5,158 nt of DNA from Candidatus Aminicenantota bacterium (GTDB lineage Bacteria > Acidobacteriota > Aminicenantia > Aminicenantales > Aminicenantaceae), in contig JAFGNQ010000392.1 in NCBI GenBank assembly GCA_016926925.1, positions 1-5,158 on the forward strand, read 5' to 3'. How positions within the stretch are numbered: the first letter of the stretch is position 1; each line of letters opens with the position of its first letter. A program made the translations under genes and the position numbers. The notes below the pieces were generated by a model. That model had not been told where the DNA came from, made no database searches, and worked only from the letters and a program-made list of their open reading frames with translations. Below, one piece after another: positions 1-5,158 of this stretch.

Positions 1-149
1 GGAAAGATTTCCAAATTTGCGTCCTCATGAACACAACTTGAGTTATGGAGTGCCCCGATTGTATGGTGGAGAGAAACGTATTTGTCAATTGGGGCCGTCG
101 AACTTCATTCATCACGGATTTGAAGTCGGTACCGATTCATGCCTGAGTA
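1..149. other. Upstream flank, no gene recognised; possible 3' end of a preceding gene
   Basis: Nothing here is recognised. On the + strand the frame beginning at base 2 is open for 57 codons from the left edge to a TAA at 173-175, so it could be the C-terminus of a gene starting outside the window. The translated peptide (it includes YGVPRLYGGEKR and FIHHGFEVG) matches no family I know, and an open stretch of this length can occur by chance. If it is coding, the tRNA promoter lies inside its last codons. The other + strand frames are broken by stops. Confidence 0.25.
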
Positions 150-178
150 TTGACACTCAAGGACTAAATCATTAATAT
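150..178 (+). promoter_or_regulatory. Sigma70-type promoter of the tRNA-Val gene
   Basis: A perfect -35 hexamer TTGACA (150-155) is followed after exactly 17 bases by a -10 hexamer TAATAT (173-178). Transcription would start near 185, about 14 bases before the mature tRNA 5' end at 199, leaving a short leader for RNase P to remove. The -35 lies in an imperfect inverted repeat, TGAGT (144-148) and ACTCA (155-159), which may be coincidental. With no terminator seen behind the tRNA, this promoter may also feed thrS and the genes after it. Confidence 0.75.
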
Positions 179-198
179 ATATAGGCTTGTAAAAGCGG

Positions 199-273
199 AG
201 GCGCGTAGCTCAGTGGAAGAGTGCTTCCTTGACGCGGAAGAAGTCGAGGGTTCGATCCCCTCCGCGCCTACCA
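199..273 (+). tRNA. tRNA-Val, anticodon GAC
   Basis: A complete cloverleaf can be folded by hand. The acceptor stem AGGCGCG (199-205) pairs with CGCGCCT (263-269). The D stem is GCTC/GAGT (208-211 with 219-222), closed by one G-U pair. The anticodon stem CTTCC/GGAAG (224-228 with 236-240) carries loop TTGACGC, giving anticodon GAC at 231-233, which reads the valine codons GUC and GUU. The T stem GAGGG/CCCTC (246-250 with 258-262) has loop TTCGATC. The discriminator is A270 and CCA (271-273) is encoded in the DNA. The base after the anticodon is G rather than the more usual A; I believe this also occurs in valine tRNAs of other phyla. The gene sits 77 bases before thrS in the same orientation. 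Confidence 0.97.
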
Positions 274-313
274 TTTTTATTCTGCGCTGTATTTTAGAGG
301 ACGAGCAAAAGAG

Positions 314-342
314 TTGATTGCCTGCCCTTTTGAGTACATAAT
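314..342 (+). promoter_or_regulatory. Possible thrS promoter giving a near-leaderless transcript
   Basis: TTGATT (314-319, four of six matches to the -35 consensus) is followed after 17 bases by CATAAT (337-342, five of six matches to the -10 consensus). The expected start of transcription, about seven bases downstream, falls at 349-350, directly before the thrS ATG at 351. That would give an mRNA with almost no 5' leader, in keeping with the lack of a Shine-Dalgarno sequence. The A/T-rich run here (ATAATAAATAAAA) could produce such a match by chance, so this remains a candidate. Confidence 0.35.
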
Positions 343-350
343 AAATAAAA

Positions 351-2273
351 ATGGCTGAGTTAGTGAAAATTAAAGTCGACGAGTCTACTTTCAACGTACG
401 CGAGGGGACCACTCTGTCAGATTTCTTCGCTGACCGAAAGGACGAGAAATCCCCACTTTTTGCCAGAGTGAACGGGCAAATAAAGGATTTGAACATCCGG
501 GTGGAAGAGGATATGGAAGTGCGCCCTGTCAATCAAGACAGCAAGGAGGCCCTTGATGTCTTGCGGCACAGCGCAGCCCATCTCTTGGCCCATGCTGTCT
601 GCGATCTGTTCCCTGGAACAAAGACCGGGATCGGACCTGCTGTAGAGGATGGATTTTACTACGATTTTTTAAGGGAAGAACCTTTCACCCAACAAGATCT
701 GGAGACTATCGAACGCAGGATGAGCGAGCTGTCCCTCCGGAATTTCCCCATTGAGAAGATGTCCTTCGCCAAAGATGAGGCGATCAAGCGTTTCAATGAA
801 TTGGGTCAGGATTTGAAAGTAGAACTCATTCGAGAGAAAGGGGCCGATAAGGTTACCGTCTACGGGCAGGATGATTTTTTTGATTTCTGCCTTGGCCCGC
901 ACGTGCCCTCGACCGGCTACGTCAAGCACTTCAAACTCCTTTCCGTTTCGGGAGCCTACTGGAAAGGGGACGAGACGGGCCGACAACTCCAGCGTATCTA
1001 TGGTGTTGTCTTTTTTTCGCACAAGGAGCTGGAAGAGTACGTAGCCATGTTGGAAGAAGCGAAGCTGCGGGACCACCGGAAGCTTGGCCCTGAGCTGGAT
1101 CTTTTCAGTTTCAATGAACAACTCGGCGGAGGTCTGATCCTCTGGCATCCCAAGGGAGCCGCTGTCAGGGCCGAGATTGAGGACTTTTGGCGGGATGAGC
1201 ATAGCAAAGCCGATTATGATTTGCTCTATTCTCCCCATGTTGCCAAGCTGGATGTTTGGCGGACGAGCGGACACACCGAATATTACGATGCTCTCTATCC
1301 CGCCTTTGAAAGGGAGGGCATAGAGTATCAACTCAAACCCATGAACTGCCCTTTCCACATCATGGTATTCAAATCAAGACAGCGAAGCTACCGAGAACTT
1401 CCTCTTCGCTGGGCGGAACTTGGAACCGTCTACCGTTACGAAAGGAGCGGTGTCCTCCACGGGCTTTTGAGGGTGAGGGGTTTCACTCAAGACGATGCCC
1501 ATATATTTTGTATGGAAGATCAGCTTGCAGAGGAGATCAGAAGGACCATTAGATTGTCCTTGAGTCTCTTCGCCGCCTTCGGTTTTACCGATTACGAAGT
1601 CTTTCTTTCCACTTGTCCGGACAAATACTGTGGTGCTCTGTCCGATTGGTCCAAAGCCACGCACGCTCTTGAAAGCGCATTGAAAGAGGAAAATCTGGAA
1701 TATCGCCTGGATGAGGGCGAGGGTGTTTTTTACGGGCCCAAGATCGACATCAAATTCAGGGATGCATTGCGCAGGAGTTGGCAATTGACCACCATCCAGC
1801 TCGACTTCAACCTGCCCGAAAGGTTCGACCTGAACTATGTGGGAGAAGACGGGCAGTATCACAGGCCTTTCATGATCCACCGAGCGCTTCTCGGATCTCT
1901 GGAGAGGTTTTTTGGGATTCTTATAGAACACTACAAAGGCAATTTTCCATTGTGGTTGTCTCCAGTCCAGGTTGTCGTCATCCCTATTGCGGATAGACAC
2001 AGCGAGTATGCCTCCGGGGTTTGCCGGCAGCTTAAAGAAGCGCGAATTCGTGCAAGAGTCGATGAGCGAAGGGAGAAGATGGGGTACAAAATCAGGGATG
2101 CGGAAACCCATAAAATTCCTCTGATTCTCATCATCGGAGACAAGGAAATCGAGCGGGAAAACGTTTCGGTCCGTGTCCACACTGTAGGTGACAGAGGTCA
2201 GATGGGAGTGGACGAATTTCTTGCAAAAATCAAGGAATTGATTAAAAATAAATCGTTGGAAATCGAACTTTAA
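351..2273 (+). CDS. thrS: Threonyl-tRNA synthetase (class II)
   Basis: This cytoplasmic enzyme charges tRNA-Thr with threonine using ATP and removes mischarged serine. The 640 residues match the usual length (E. coli 642). In order: an N-terminal TGS domain (about 1-62); the editing domain (about 63-225) with HSAAH (His73, His77) and CLGPH (Cys180, His184); the class II catalytic core (about 240-535); and a C-terminal anticodon-binding domain (about 540-640). The three zinc ligands that recognise threonine are Cys333 (PMNCP), His384 (DDAHIF) and His510 (MIHRA). Motif 2 is YRYE (Arg362) and motif 3 ends LGSLERF (Arg519). The usual STRP segment reads STCPDKYCG, placing cysteines at 422 and 427. 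The ATG is the first start after an in-frame TAA (342-344) and begins the TGS domain correctly, but no Shine-Dalgarno sequence precedes it. The stop codon overlaps the infC ribosome binding site. Confidence 0.98.
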   Translation: MAELVKIKVDESTFNVREGTTLSDFFADRKDEKSPLFARVNGQIKDLNIRVEEDMEVRPVNQDSKEALDVLRHSAAHLLAHAVCDLFPGTKTGIGPAVEDGFYYDFLREEPFTQQDLETIERRMSELSLRNFPIEKMSFAKDEAIKRFNELGQDLKVELIREKGADKVTVYGQDDFFDFCLGPHVPSTGYVKHFKLLSVSGAYWKGDETGRQLQRIYGVVFFSHKELEEYVAMLEEAKLRDHRKLGPELDLFSFNEQLGGGLILWHPKGAAVRAEIEDFWRDEHSKADYDLLYSPHVAKLDVWRTSGHTEYYDALYPAFEREGIEYQLKPMNCPFHIMVFKSRQRSYRELPLRWAELGTVYRYERSGVLHGLLRVRGFTQDDAHIFCMEDQLAEEIRRTIRLSLSLFAAFGFTDYEVFLSTCPDKYCGALSDWSKATHALESALKEENLEYRLDEGEGVFYGPKIDIKFRDALRRSWQLTTIQLDFNLPERFDLNYVGEDGQYHRPFMIHRALLGSLERFFGILIEHYKGNFPLWLSPVQVVVIPIADRHSEYASGVCRQLKEARIRARVDERREKMGYKIRDAETHKIPLILIIGDKEIERENVSVRVHTVGDRGQMGVDEFLAKIKELIKNKSLEIEL

Positions 2274-2287
2274 GGAGGCCAGTCATT
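2272..2287 (+). promoter_or_regulatory. Ribosome binding site and AUU start of infC
   Basis: A strong Shine-Dalgarno sequence AAGGAGG (2272-2278) overlaps the thrS stop codon and lies six bases before ATT (2285-2287), which is in frame with IF3. No ATG, GTG or TTG occurs in this frame between the upstream TAA (2249-2251) and the ATG at 2345, and that ATG has no comparable ribosome binding site. The overlap with the thrS stop suggests translational coupling. In E. coli the AUU start of infC is discriminated against by IF3 itself; the same feedback is inferred here. Confidence 0.9.
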
Positions 2288-2914
2288 CGAAGGCGCACAT
2301 TTTACCCGGGGAAACGCAAGGAAAAACCACACCGGATTAACGAAATGATTAGAGCAAATGAGGTTAGACTCATCGATGAGAACAAAGAACAGCTAGGGGT
2401 GCGGTCTATCGAAGAAGCCTTGTCTTTAGCAAAAGAAAGCGGGCTGGATCTTGTCGAAGTCGCTCCACAAGCGAATCCCCCAGTCTGTCGGGTTATGGAC
2501 TATGGAAAATTTCTATACGAATTGCATAAAAAAGCTCATGAAGCGAAGAAACATCAGAAACAAGTCCAGTTGAAAGAAATCAAGTTCAGGCCGAAGATCA
2601 GCATCCATGACTACACTTTCAAAATCCGGCATGTGAAGCGGTTTCTCAATGAAGGAAACAAGGTCAAAATAACGGTCATGCTCCGAGGCAGAGAGAAGGC
2701 AAAACCGGAACTAGCGTATGGAATTCTGGACCGAGTTTTTGTCGATGTCGAGGAGCTGGGATTCAAGGATGGAAATGTTCGTACACAGCCATGGGCCGTT
2801 TCTGCCTTACTGAGCCCCACGAAGTCAGGAGATAAAGATGCCAAAACTAAAGACACACAAGGGAGCCCAAAAGAGGTTCAAGGTAACAGGAAAGAAGAAA
2901 GTCGTCCACAATAA
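2285..2914 (+). CDS. infC: Translation initiation factor IF-3, AUU start, unusual C-terminus
   Basis: IF3 binds the 30S subunit, keeps it apart from 50S and checks start-codon and initiator-tRNA pairing. From the AUU start the product has 209 residues. The basic N-terminus leads into [15 protein letters not shown] (17-31), the family's normal N-domain opening, which a start at the ATG at 2345 would cut off. The N-domain contains [16 protein letters not shown] (64-79), then a Lys/His-rich linker, KEIKFRP (97-103) and the C-domain with RGRE (134-137). After EELG the sequence departs from the family: the usual Gly-Arg before the last strand is absent in frame, although ATGGGCCGT (Met-Gly-Arg) lies in another frame at 2791-2799. 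Frame similarity seems to resume at SALLSPTK (173-180). About 29 hydrophilic residues follow, the last 25 or so read out of frame through rpmI; family members usually end near 175-185 residues. Identity is certain; the true C-terminus is not. Confidence 0.93.
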   Translation: MRRRTFYPGKRKEKPHRINEMIRANEVRLIDENKEQLGVRSIEEALSLAKESGLDLVEVAPQANPPVCRVMDYGKFLYELHKKAHEAKKHQKQVQLKEIKFRPKISIHDYTFKIRHVKRFLNEGNKVKITVMLRGREKAKPELAYGILDRVFVDVEELGFKDGNVRTQPWAVSALLSPTKSGDKDAKTKDTQGSPKEVQGNRKEESRPQ

Positions 2915-3038
2915 AGCCTATAAAAGCCATATATTGACGAAAAAGTCAGCAAAAAGGAAGAGGACACTCAGGAAGAAGGATCTTATCAGCTCATCCGATA
3001 TGAGCCGGATAAAGGATATGCTTCCTTACGAATTTTAA
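2838..3038 (+). CDS. rpmI: 50S ribosomal protein L35 (bL35)
   Basis: A small, strongly basic 50S subunit protein. The 66 residues match the usual length of about 65, and the whole family pattern is present: [20 protein letters not shown] at the start, then [19 protein letters not shown] and a C-terminus ending MLPYEF. The ATG is preceded at six bases by AGGAG (2827-2831). The first 77 bases overlap the 3' part of the infC frame in a different register. Because bL35 is highly conserved, rpmI is plainly the constrained frame and the infC tail the passenger. A TAA at 2833-2835, just before this start and in a third frame, is where an IF3 gene would normally be expected to stop. Confidence 0.97.
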   Translation: MPKLKTHKGAQKRFKVTGKKKVVHNKAYKSHILTKKSAKRKRTLRKKDLISSSDMSRIKDMLPYEF

Positions 3039-3050
3039 ACGTCAGCCTCC

Positions 3051-3067
3051 CCTTCCATCGGGAACGG
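3051..3067 (+). other. Small bulged hairpin in the rpmI-rplT gap
   Basis: The 89-base gap between rpmI and rplT contains CCTTCC (3051-3056), a four-base loop ATCG, then GGAA and GG with one bulged C (3061-3067). This gives six base pairs. No T-run follows, so it is not an intrinsic terminator. It could act in the rplT leader, since bL20 represses its own cluster in some bacteria, or it could be a chance fold. The rest of the gap shows nothing else until the rplT ribosome binding site. Confidence 0.25.
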
Positions 3068-3127
3068 TCACAAGCATTCCATACACACTGGGCAATTGGA
3101 CACAGGCTTTTACAGAAGGAGAACAAA

Positions 3128-3484
3128 ATGCCGAGAGTAAGAAGAGGAACGAAAAAAAGGCAGAGAAGATCTAAGCTTCTTAAACAAGCAAGGGGATACT
3201 GGGGTGCACGGAGTCACAACTACCGGACAGCCAAAGAGGCTGTCGAGAGGGCTCTCCAGTATGCCTACAGGGATAGAAGGACCCGGAAGAGAGATTTCAG
3301 AAGGCTTTGGATTATCAGGATCAAAGCGGCGGCAGGTAACAACGATCTCTCTTACAGCCGTTTCATTCACGGGTTGAAGGCCTTGAATATAGAGCTTGAC
3401 AGGAAGGTCCTAGCCGATCTGGCCGTGAATTCCCCGCAAGCCTTCAGCCAAATCGTACAAAAAGTCAAAGAAGCACAGCTATAG
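3128..3484 (+). CDS. rplT: 50S ribosomal protein L20 (bL20)
   Basis: bL20 binds 23S rRNA early in 50S assembly and in several bacteria also represses its own operon by binding mRNA. The 118 residues match the usual length. The long basic N-terminal extension begins [14 protein letters not shown] and continues through [20 protein letters not shown]. The globular rRNA-binding part contains [18 protein letters not shown] (about 45-62), then [10 protein letters not shown] and [11 protein letters not shown], all hallmark segments. The start is supported by AAGGAG (3116-3121) six bases before the ATG. The gap to pheS is only 16 bases, so the two genes are very likely cotranscribed. Confidence 0.98.
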   Translation: MPRVRRGTKKRQRRSKLLKQARGYWGARSHNYRTAKEAVERALQYAYRDRRTRKRDFRRLWIIRIKAAAGNNDLSYSRFIHGLKALNIELDRKVLADLAVNSPQAFSQIVQKVKEAQL

Positions 3485-3500
3485 GAGAAGCAGTCTGAGG

Positions 3501-4535
3501 ATGGACGCGCTGAAAGAGAAAATCCAAAACTACCGAAAAAAATTTGACGAGCAGCTGGAAGAAATCCAGGATGAGAAAGCACTCCAGGAAGTGCGCAACT
3601 CGTATTTGGGTCGGAGCCGAGGTCATCTGACGTATCTCTTCGAGACTCTGAAGGCCTTGAAGGCTGAAGAAAAGCCCGAAGCGGGAAAACTGATAAACGA
3701 CTTTAAAGCCTACGTTCAGTTAAAGATAAAAACCCTCCAGAAAGCCGCGCAAGCTCCGGATGCGGTTGTCGATAGAATAGACCTGACTCTTCCCGGAGAG
3801 GAACGATACATAGGGGCCCCCAATCCATTGCTCATCATTCAGCAAGAGATTGAAGACATCTTTTTGGGTATGGGATTTTCCGTTGAGGAAGGCCCTGAGA
3901 TCGAGACGGATTACTATAACTTCGAGGCGTTGAATTTTCCGCCTCATCACCCTGCCCGCGACGACTGGGACACTCTTTACATAACGGACGACTGGCTGCT
4001 GCGGACACACACTTCTCCGGTTCAGATCCGCGTCATGGAGAAGAGGAAGCCCCCTATCCGGGTCATAACGCCGGGAAAAGTCTATCGAAAAGAGACACCC
4101 GATCCAACCCATCTTCCGATGTTCTTCCAAGTCGAAGGGCTTGTCGTGGATCGTGGGATTACCCTTGCCCATTTGAAGGGAACCATGGAGCATTTTCTGA
4201 AGACTCTTTTTCATGACAAAATTAAAATTAGGTTTCGCCCGAGCTTTTTTCCTTTTACCGAACCGTCAGCAGAGGTTGATATCGGATGTCCTGCGTGCGA
4301 CGGAAACGGAAAGGATTGCCGGACTTGCGGCGGAACCGGGTGGATAGAACTTTCCGGTGCAGGGATGATCGATCCTCAAGTCTTGAAAAACGTTAACATA
4401 GATCCGGAAAAATACTCGGGATTCGCATGGGGCATGGGCATCGAAAGGCTGGCCATGTACGCCTACCAAATACCGGATTTGAGATACTTTTATGAGAATG
4501 ATTTGCGGTTTATTCGGCAGTTTTTAAGAAAATGA
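3501..4535 (+). CDS. pheS: Phenylalanyl-tRNA synthetase alpha subunit with a Cys4 insertion
   Basis: The catalytic subunit of the alpha2-beta2 enzyme that charges tRNA-Phe. It has 344 residues (family about 325-350). An N-terminal coiled coil that contacts tRNA (about 1-85) is followed by the class II core: FPPHHPARDDWDTLY (146-160), RTHTSPVQIR (168-177), the motif 2 region GKVYRKETPDPTH (192-204), FFQVEG (208-213), RPSFFPFTEPSAEVD (246-260) and motif 3 GFAWGMGIERL (307-317). Between the last two lies an insertion with Cys263, Cys266, Cys273 and Cys276 (CPACDGNGKDCRTCGGTGW), absent from E. coli PheS and resembling a DnaJ-type zinc knuckle. Two usual histidines differ: the family HP after the LPG segment is NP (108-109) and FHQ is FFQ. 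The ATG has AGGAG (3483-3487) at a long 13-base spacing; a CTG at 3495 would have better spacing but is unlikely. The gene overlaps pheT by four bases (ATGA). Confidence 0.97.
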   Translation: MDALKEKIQNYRKKFDEQLEEIQDEKALQEVRNSYLGRSRGHLTYLFETLKALKAEEKPEAGKLINDFKAYVQLKIKTLQKAAQAPDAVVDRIDLTLPGEERYIGAPNPLLIIQQEIEDIFLGMGFSVEEGPEIETDYYNFEALNFPPHHPARDDWDTLYITDDWLLRTHTSPVQIRVMEKRKPPIRVITPGKVYRKETPDPTHLPMFFQVEGLVVDRGITLAHLKGTMEHFLKTLFHDKIKIRFRPSFFPFTEPSAEVDIGCPACDGNGKDCRTCGGTGWIELSGAGMIDPQVLKNVNIDPEKYSGFAWGMGIERLAMYAYQIPDLRYFYENDLRFIRQFLRK

Positions 4536-5158
4536 GAATAAGTGTAAACTGGCTCAAAGATTTTGTTGCGGTGGACCTGTCTTCCTCGCAACTTATTCAA
4601 ACAATGAACTCCATCGGAATGATGGTCGACTCATGGGAAGAGAAGGATGGAGATCTTTTCCTGGAACTCGAGACCTACGCCAACAGACCGGACACATTAG
4701 GACATTTGGGAGTCGCCAGGGAGTTAGCGGCTGCCCTGGATTTGCCTCTCAAAGAACAGAATTGGCCATTGTCGGAGTTGCAGGAGGATTCCTCCGAAAG
4801 CATCGATATCCAAATCTACGATGACGACCTTTGCCCCAGATATTGCGGGATCGTAGTCAAGGGGATTGAAGTCGCCCCCTCTCCTGACTGGCTTAAAGCC
4901 AGGATCGAGGCTATGGGTTTGAGTCCCATCAACAATGTGGTCGATGCTTCCAATTACGTGCTCTTCGCCACGGCACATCCCACCCATGCTTTTGACTTGG
5001 CCAAGCTATCAGGTTCGAAAATTATCGTAAGAAAGGCAAATAAGGGAGAAGTTTTCCGGTCTCTTGAAGGGGATGAGATCGAGCTGTCATCGGATATGCT
5101 TGTCATTGCAGACGAAAAGCACCCGGTTGCTCTCGCCGGTGTTATCGGTGGCATGGAC
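4532..5158 (+). CDS. pheT: Phenylalanyl-tRNA synthetase beta subunit, 5' part, lacking the OB domain
   Basis: The beta subunit carries tRNA binding and proofreading of Tyr-tRNA-Phe. The first 209 codons are visible and the right edge cuts the gene; full proteins have roughly 650-800 residues. The opening MRISVNWLKDFVAVDL and the segment ANRPDTLGHLGVARELAAALDLPL (50-73) are the two halves of the B1 domain. In E. coli and Thermus an EMAP-like OB-fold tRNA-binding domain of about 110 residues separates them; here only some 20 residues (about 30-49) do. The B3/B4 editing domain follows: DDLCPRYCG (98-106), SPDWLKARIEAMGLSPINNVVD (117-138), the HPTHAFD segment with its conserved His152, and VALAGVIGG (199-207). 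The reading frame is continuous, so the gap is not a frameshift. The start codon overlaps the pheS stop (ATGA, 4532-4535), typical of translational coupling for equal subunit output. Confidence 0.96.
   Translation, partial: MRISVNWLKDFVAVDLSSSQLIQTMNSIGMMVDSWEEKDGDLFLELETYANRPDTLGHLGVARELAAALDLPLKEQNWPLSELQEDSSESIDIQIYDDDLCPRYCGIVVKGIEVAPSPDWLKARIEAMGLSPINNVVDASNYVLFATAHPTHAFDLAKLSGSKIIVRKANKGEVFRSLEGDEIELSSDMLVIADEKHPVALAGVIGGMD

Noticed and set aside
246..280. tRNA T-arm hairpin followed by TTTTT as an intrinsic terminator
   Set aside because: The stem belongs to the tRNA fold, is separated from the T-run by the acceptor strand and CCA, and the run has only five T before an A.
274..350. 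T-box or other riboswitch before thrS
   Set aside because: The 77-base spacer is too short, and no T-box sequence or terminator/antiterminator pair is visible.
164..532. A - strand open frame of 122 codons across the tRNA and the thrS start
   Set aside because: Its GIEPSTSSASRKHSSTELRA-like segment is simply the antisense translation of the tRNA gene, a known annotation artefact; the rest is opposite thrS.
669..2180. Two long open frames (229 and 268 codons) on the - strand opposite thrS
   Set aside because: They lie in the same register, so their codons are exact complements of thrS codons. A stop could arise only where thrS uses TTA, CTA or TCA, which are rare here. The peptides resemble nothing and thrS is unambiguous.
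2345..2914. infC starting at the ATG at 2345
   Set aside because: It removes the conserved RINE opening of IF3 and has no ribosome binding site, whereas the in-frame ATT at 2285 has AAGGAGG at six bases.
4633..4987. Small open frames on both strands inside pheT
   Set aside because: pheT is continuous and clearly recognisable here; these are out-of-frame shadows without ribosome binding sites or family resemblance.
1..5158. Mobile element, CRISPR array, defence or other accessory system
   Set aside because: No direct repeat arrays, transposase-like sequence or foreign-looking segment was found. The window is almost fully occupied by core translation genes in a known order.

Overview
The window holds a bacterial translation-machinery cluster, read entirely on the + strand: tRNA-Val(GAC) - thrS - infC - rpmI - rplT - pheS - pheT, with pheT cut by the right edge. 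This gene order is classic for bacteria and alone does not fix the phylum. Three traits suggest a Desulfobacterota- or Acidobacteriota-like lineage rather than a gamma-proteobacterium. These are a tRNA-Val directly in front of thrS, a four-cysteine insertion in PheS, and a PheT without the usual N-terminal OB domain. That placement is an inference from memory, not a measurement.

Left region (1-350): no gene is recognised in the first ~140 bases, although one frame stays open from the left edge to a stop at 173-175. A near-consensus sigma70-type promoter (150-178) drives a complete tRNA-Val with encoded CCA (199-273). A second, weaker promoter-like element lies just before thrS, which has no visible Shine-Dalgarno sequence, so thrS may be expressed from a very short leader or by read-through from the tRNA.

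Central region (351-3484): thrS encodes a full-length threonyl-tRNA synthetase with its zinc and editing residues. infC follows with its ribosome binding site overlapping the thrS stop. It starts at an AUU codon, as in E. coli, where AUU allows IF3 to repress its own synthesis. The IF3 C-terminus is odd: the expected Gly-Arg of the last strand is out of frame, and the frame runs 77 bases into rpmI. rpmI (bL35) and rplT (bL20) follow, separated by 89 bases with a small hairpin.

Right region (3501-5158): pheS and pheT encode the alpha and beta subunits of phenylalanyl-tRNA synthetase and are joined by an ATGA overlap. PheS carries a CxxC...CxxC probable zinc knuckle. The visible PheT goes straight from its B1 half-domain to the B3/B4 editing domain, lacking the OB-fold tRNA-binding insertion.

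Together the genes supply two aminoacyl-tRNA synthetases, an initiation factor, two 50S proteins and one tRNA. I see no mobile element, CRISPR array, defence system or intrinsic terminator. This is a housekeeping operon with some unusual details rather than a new system.
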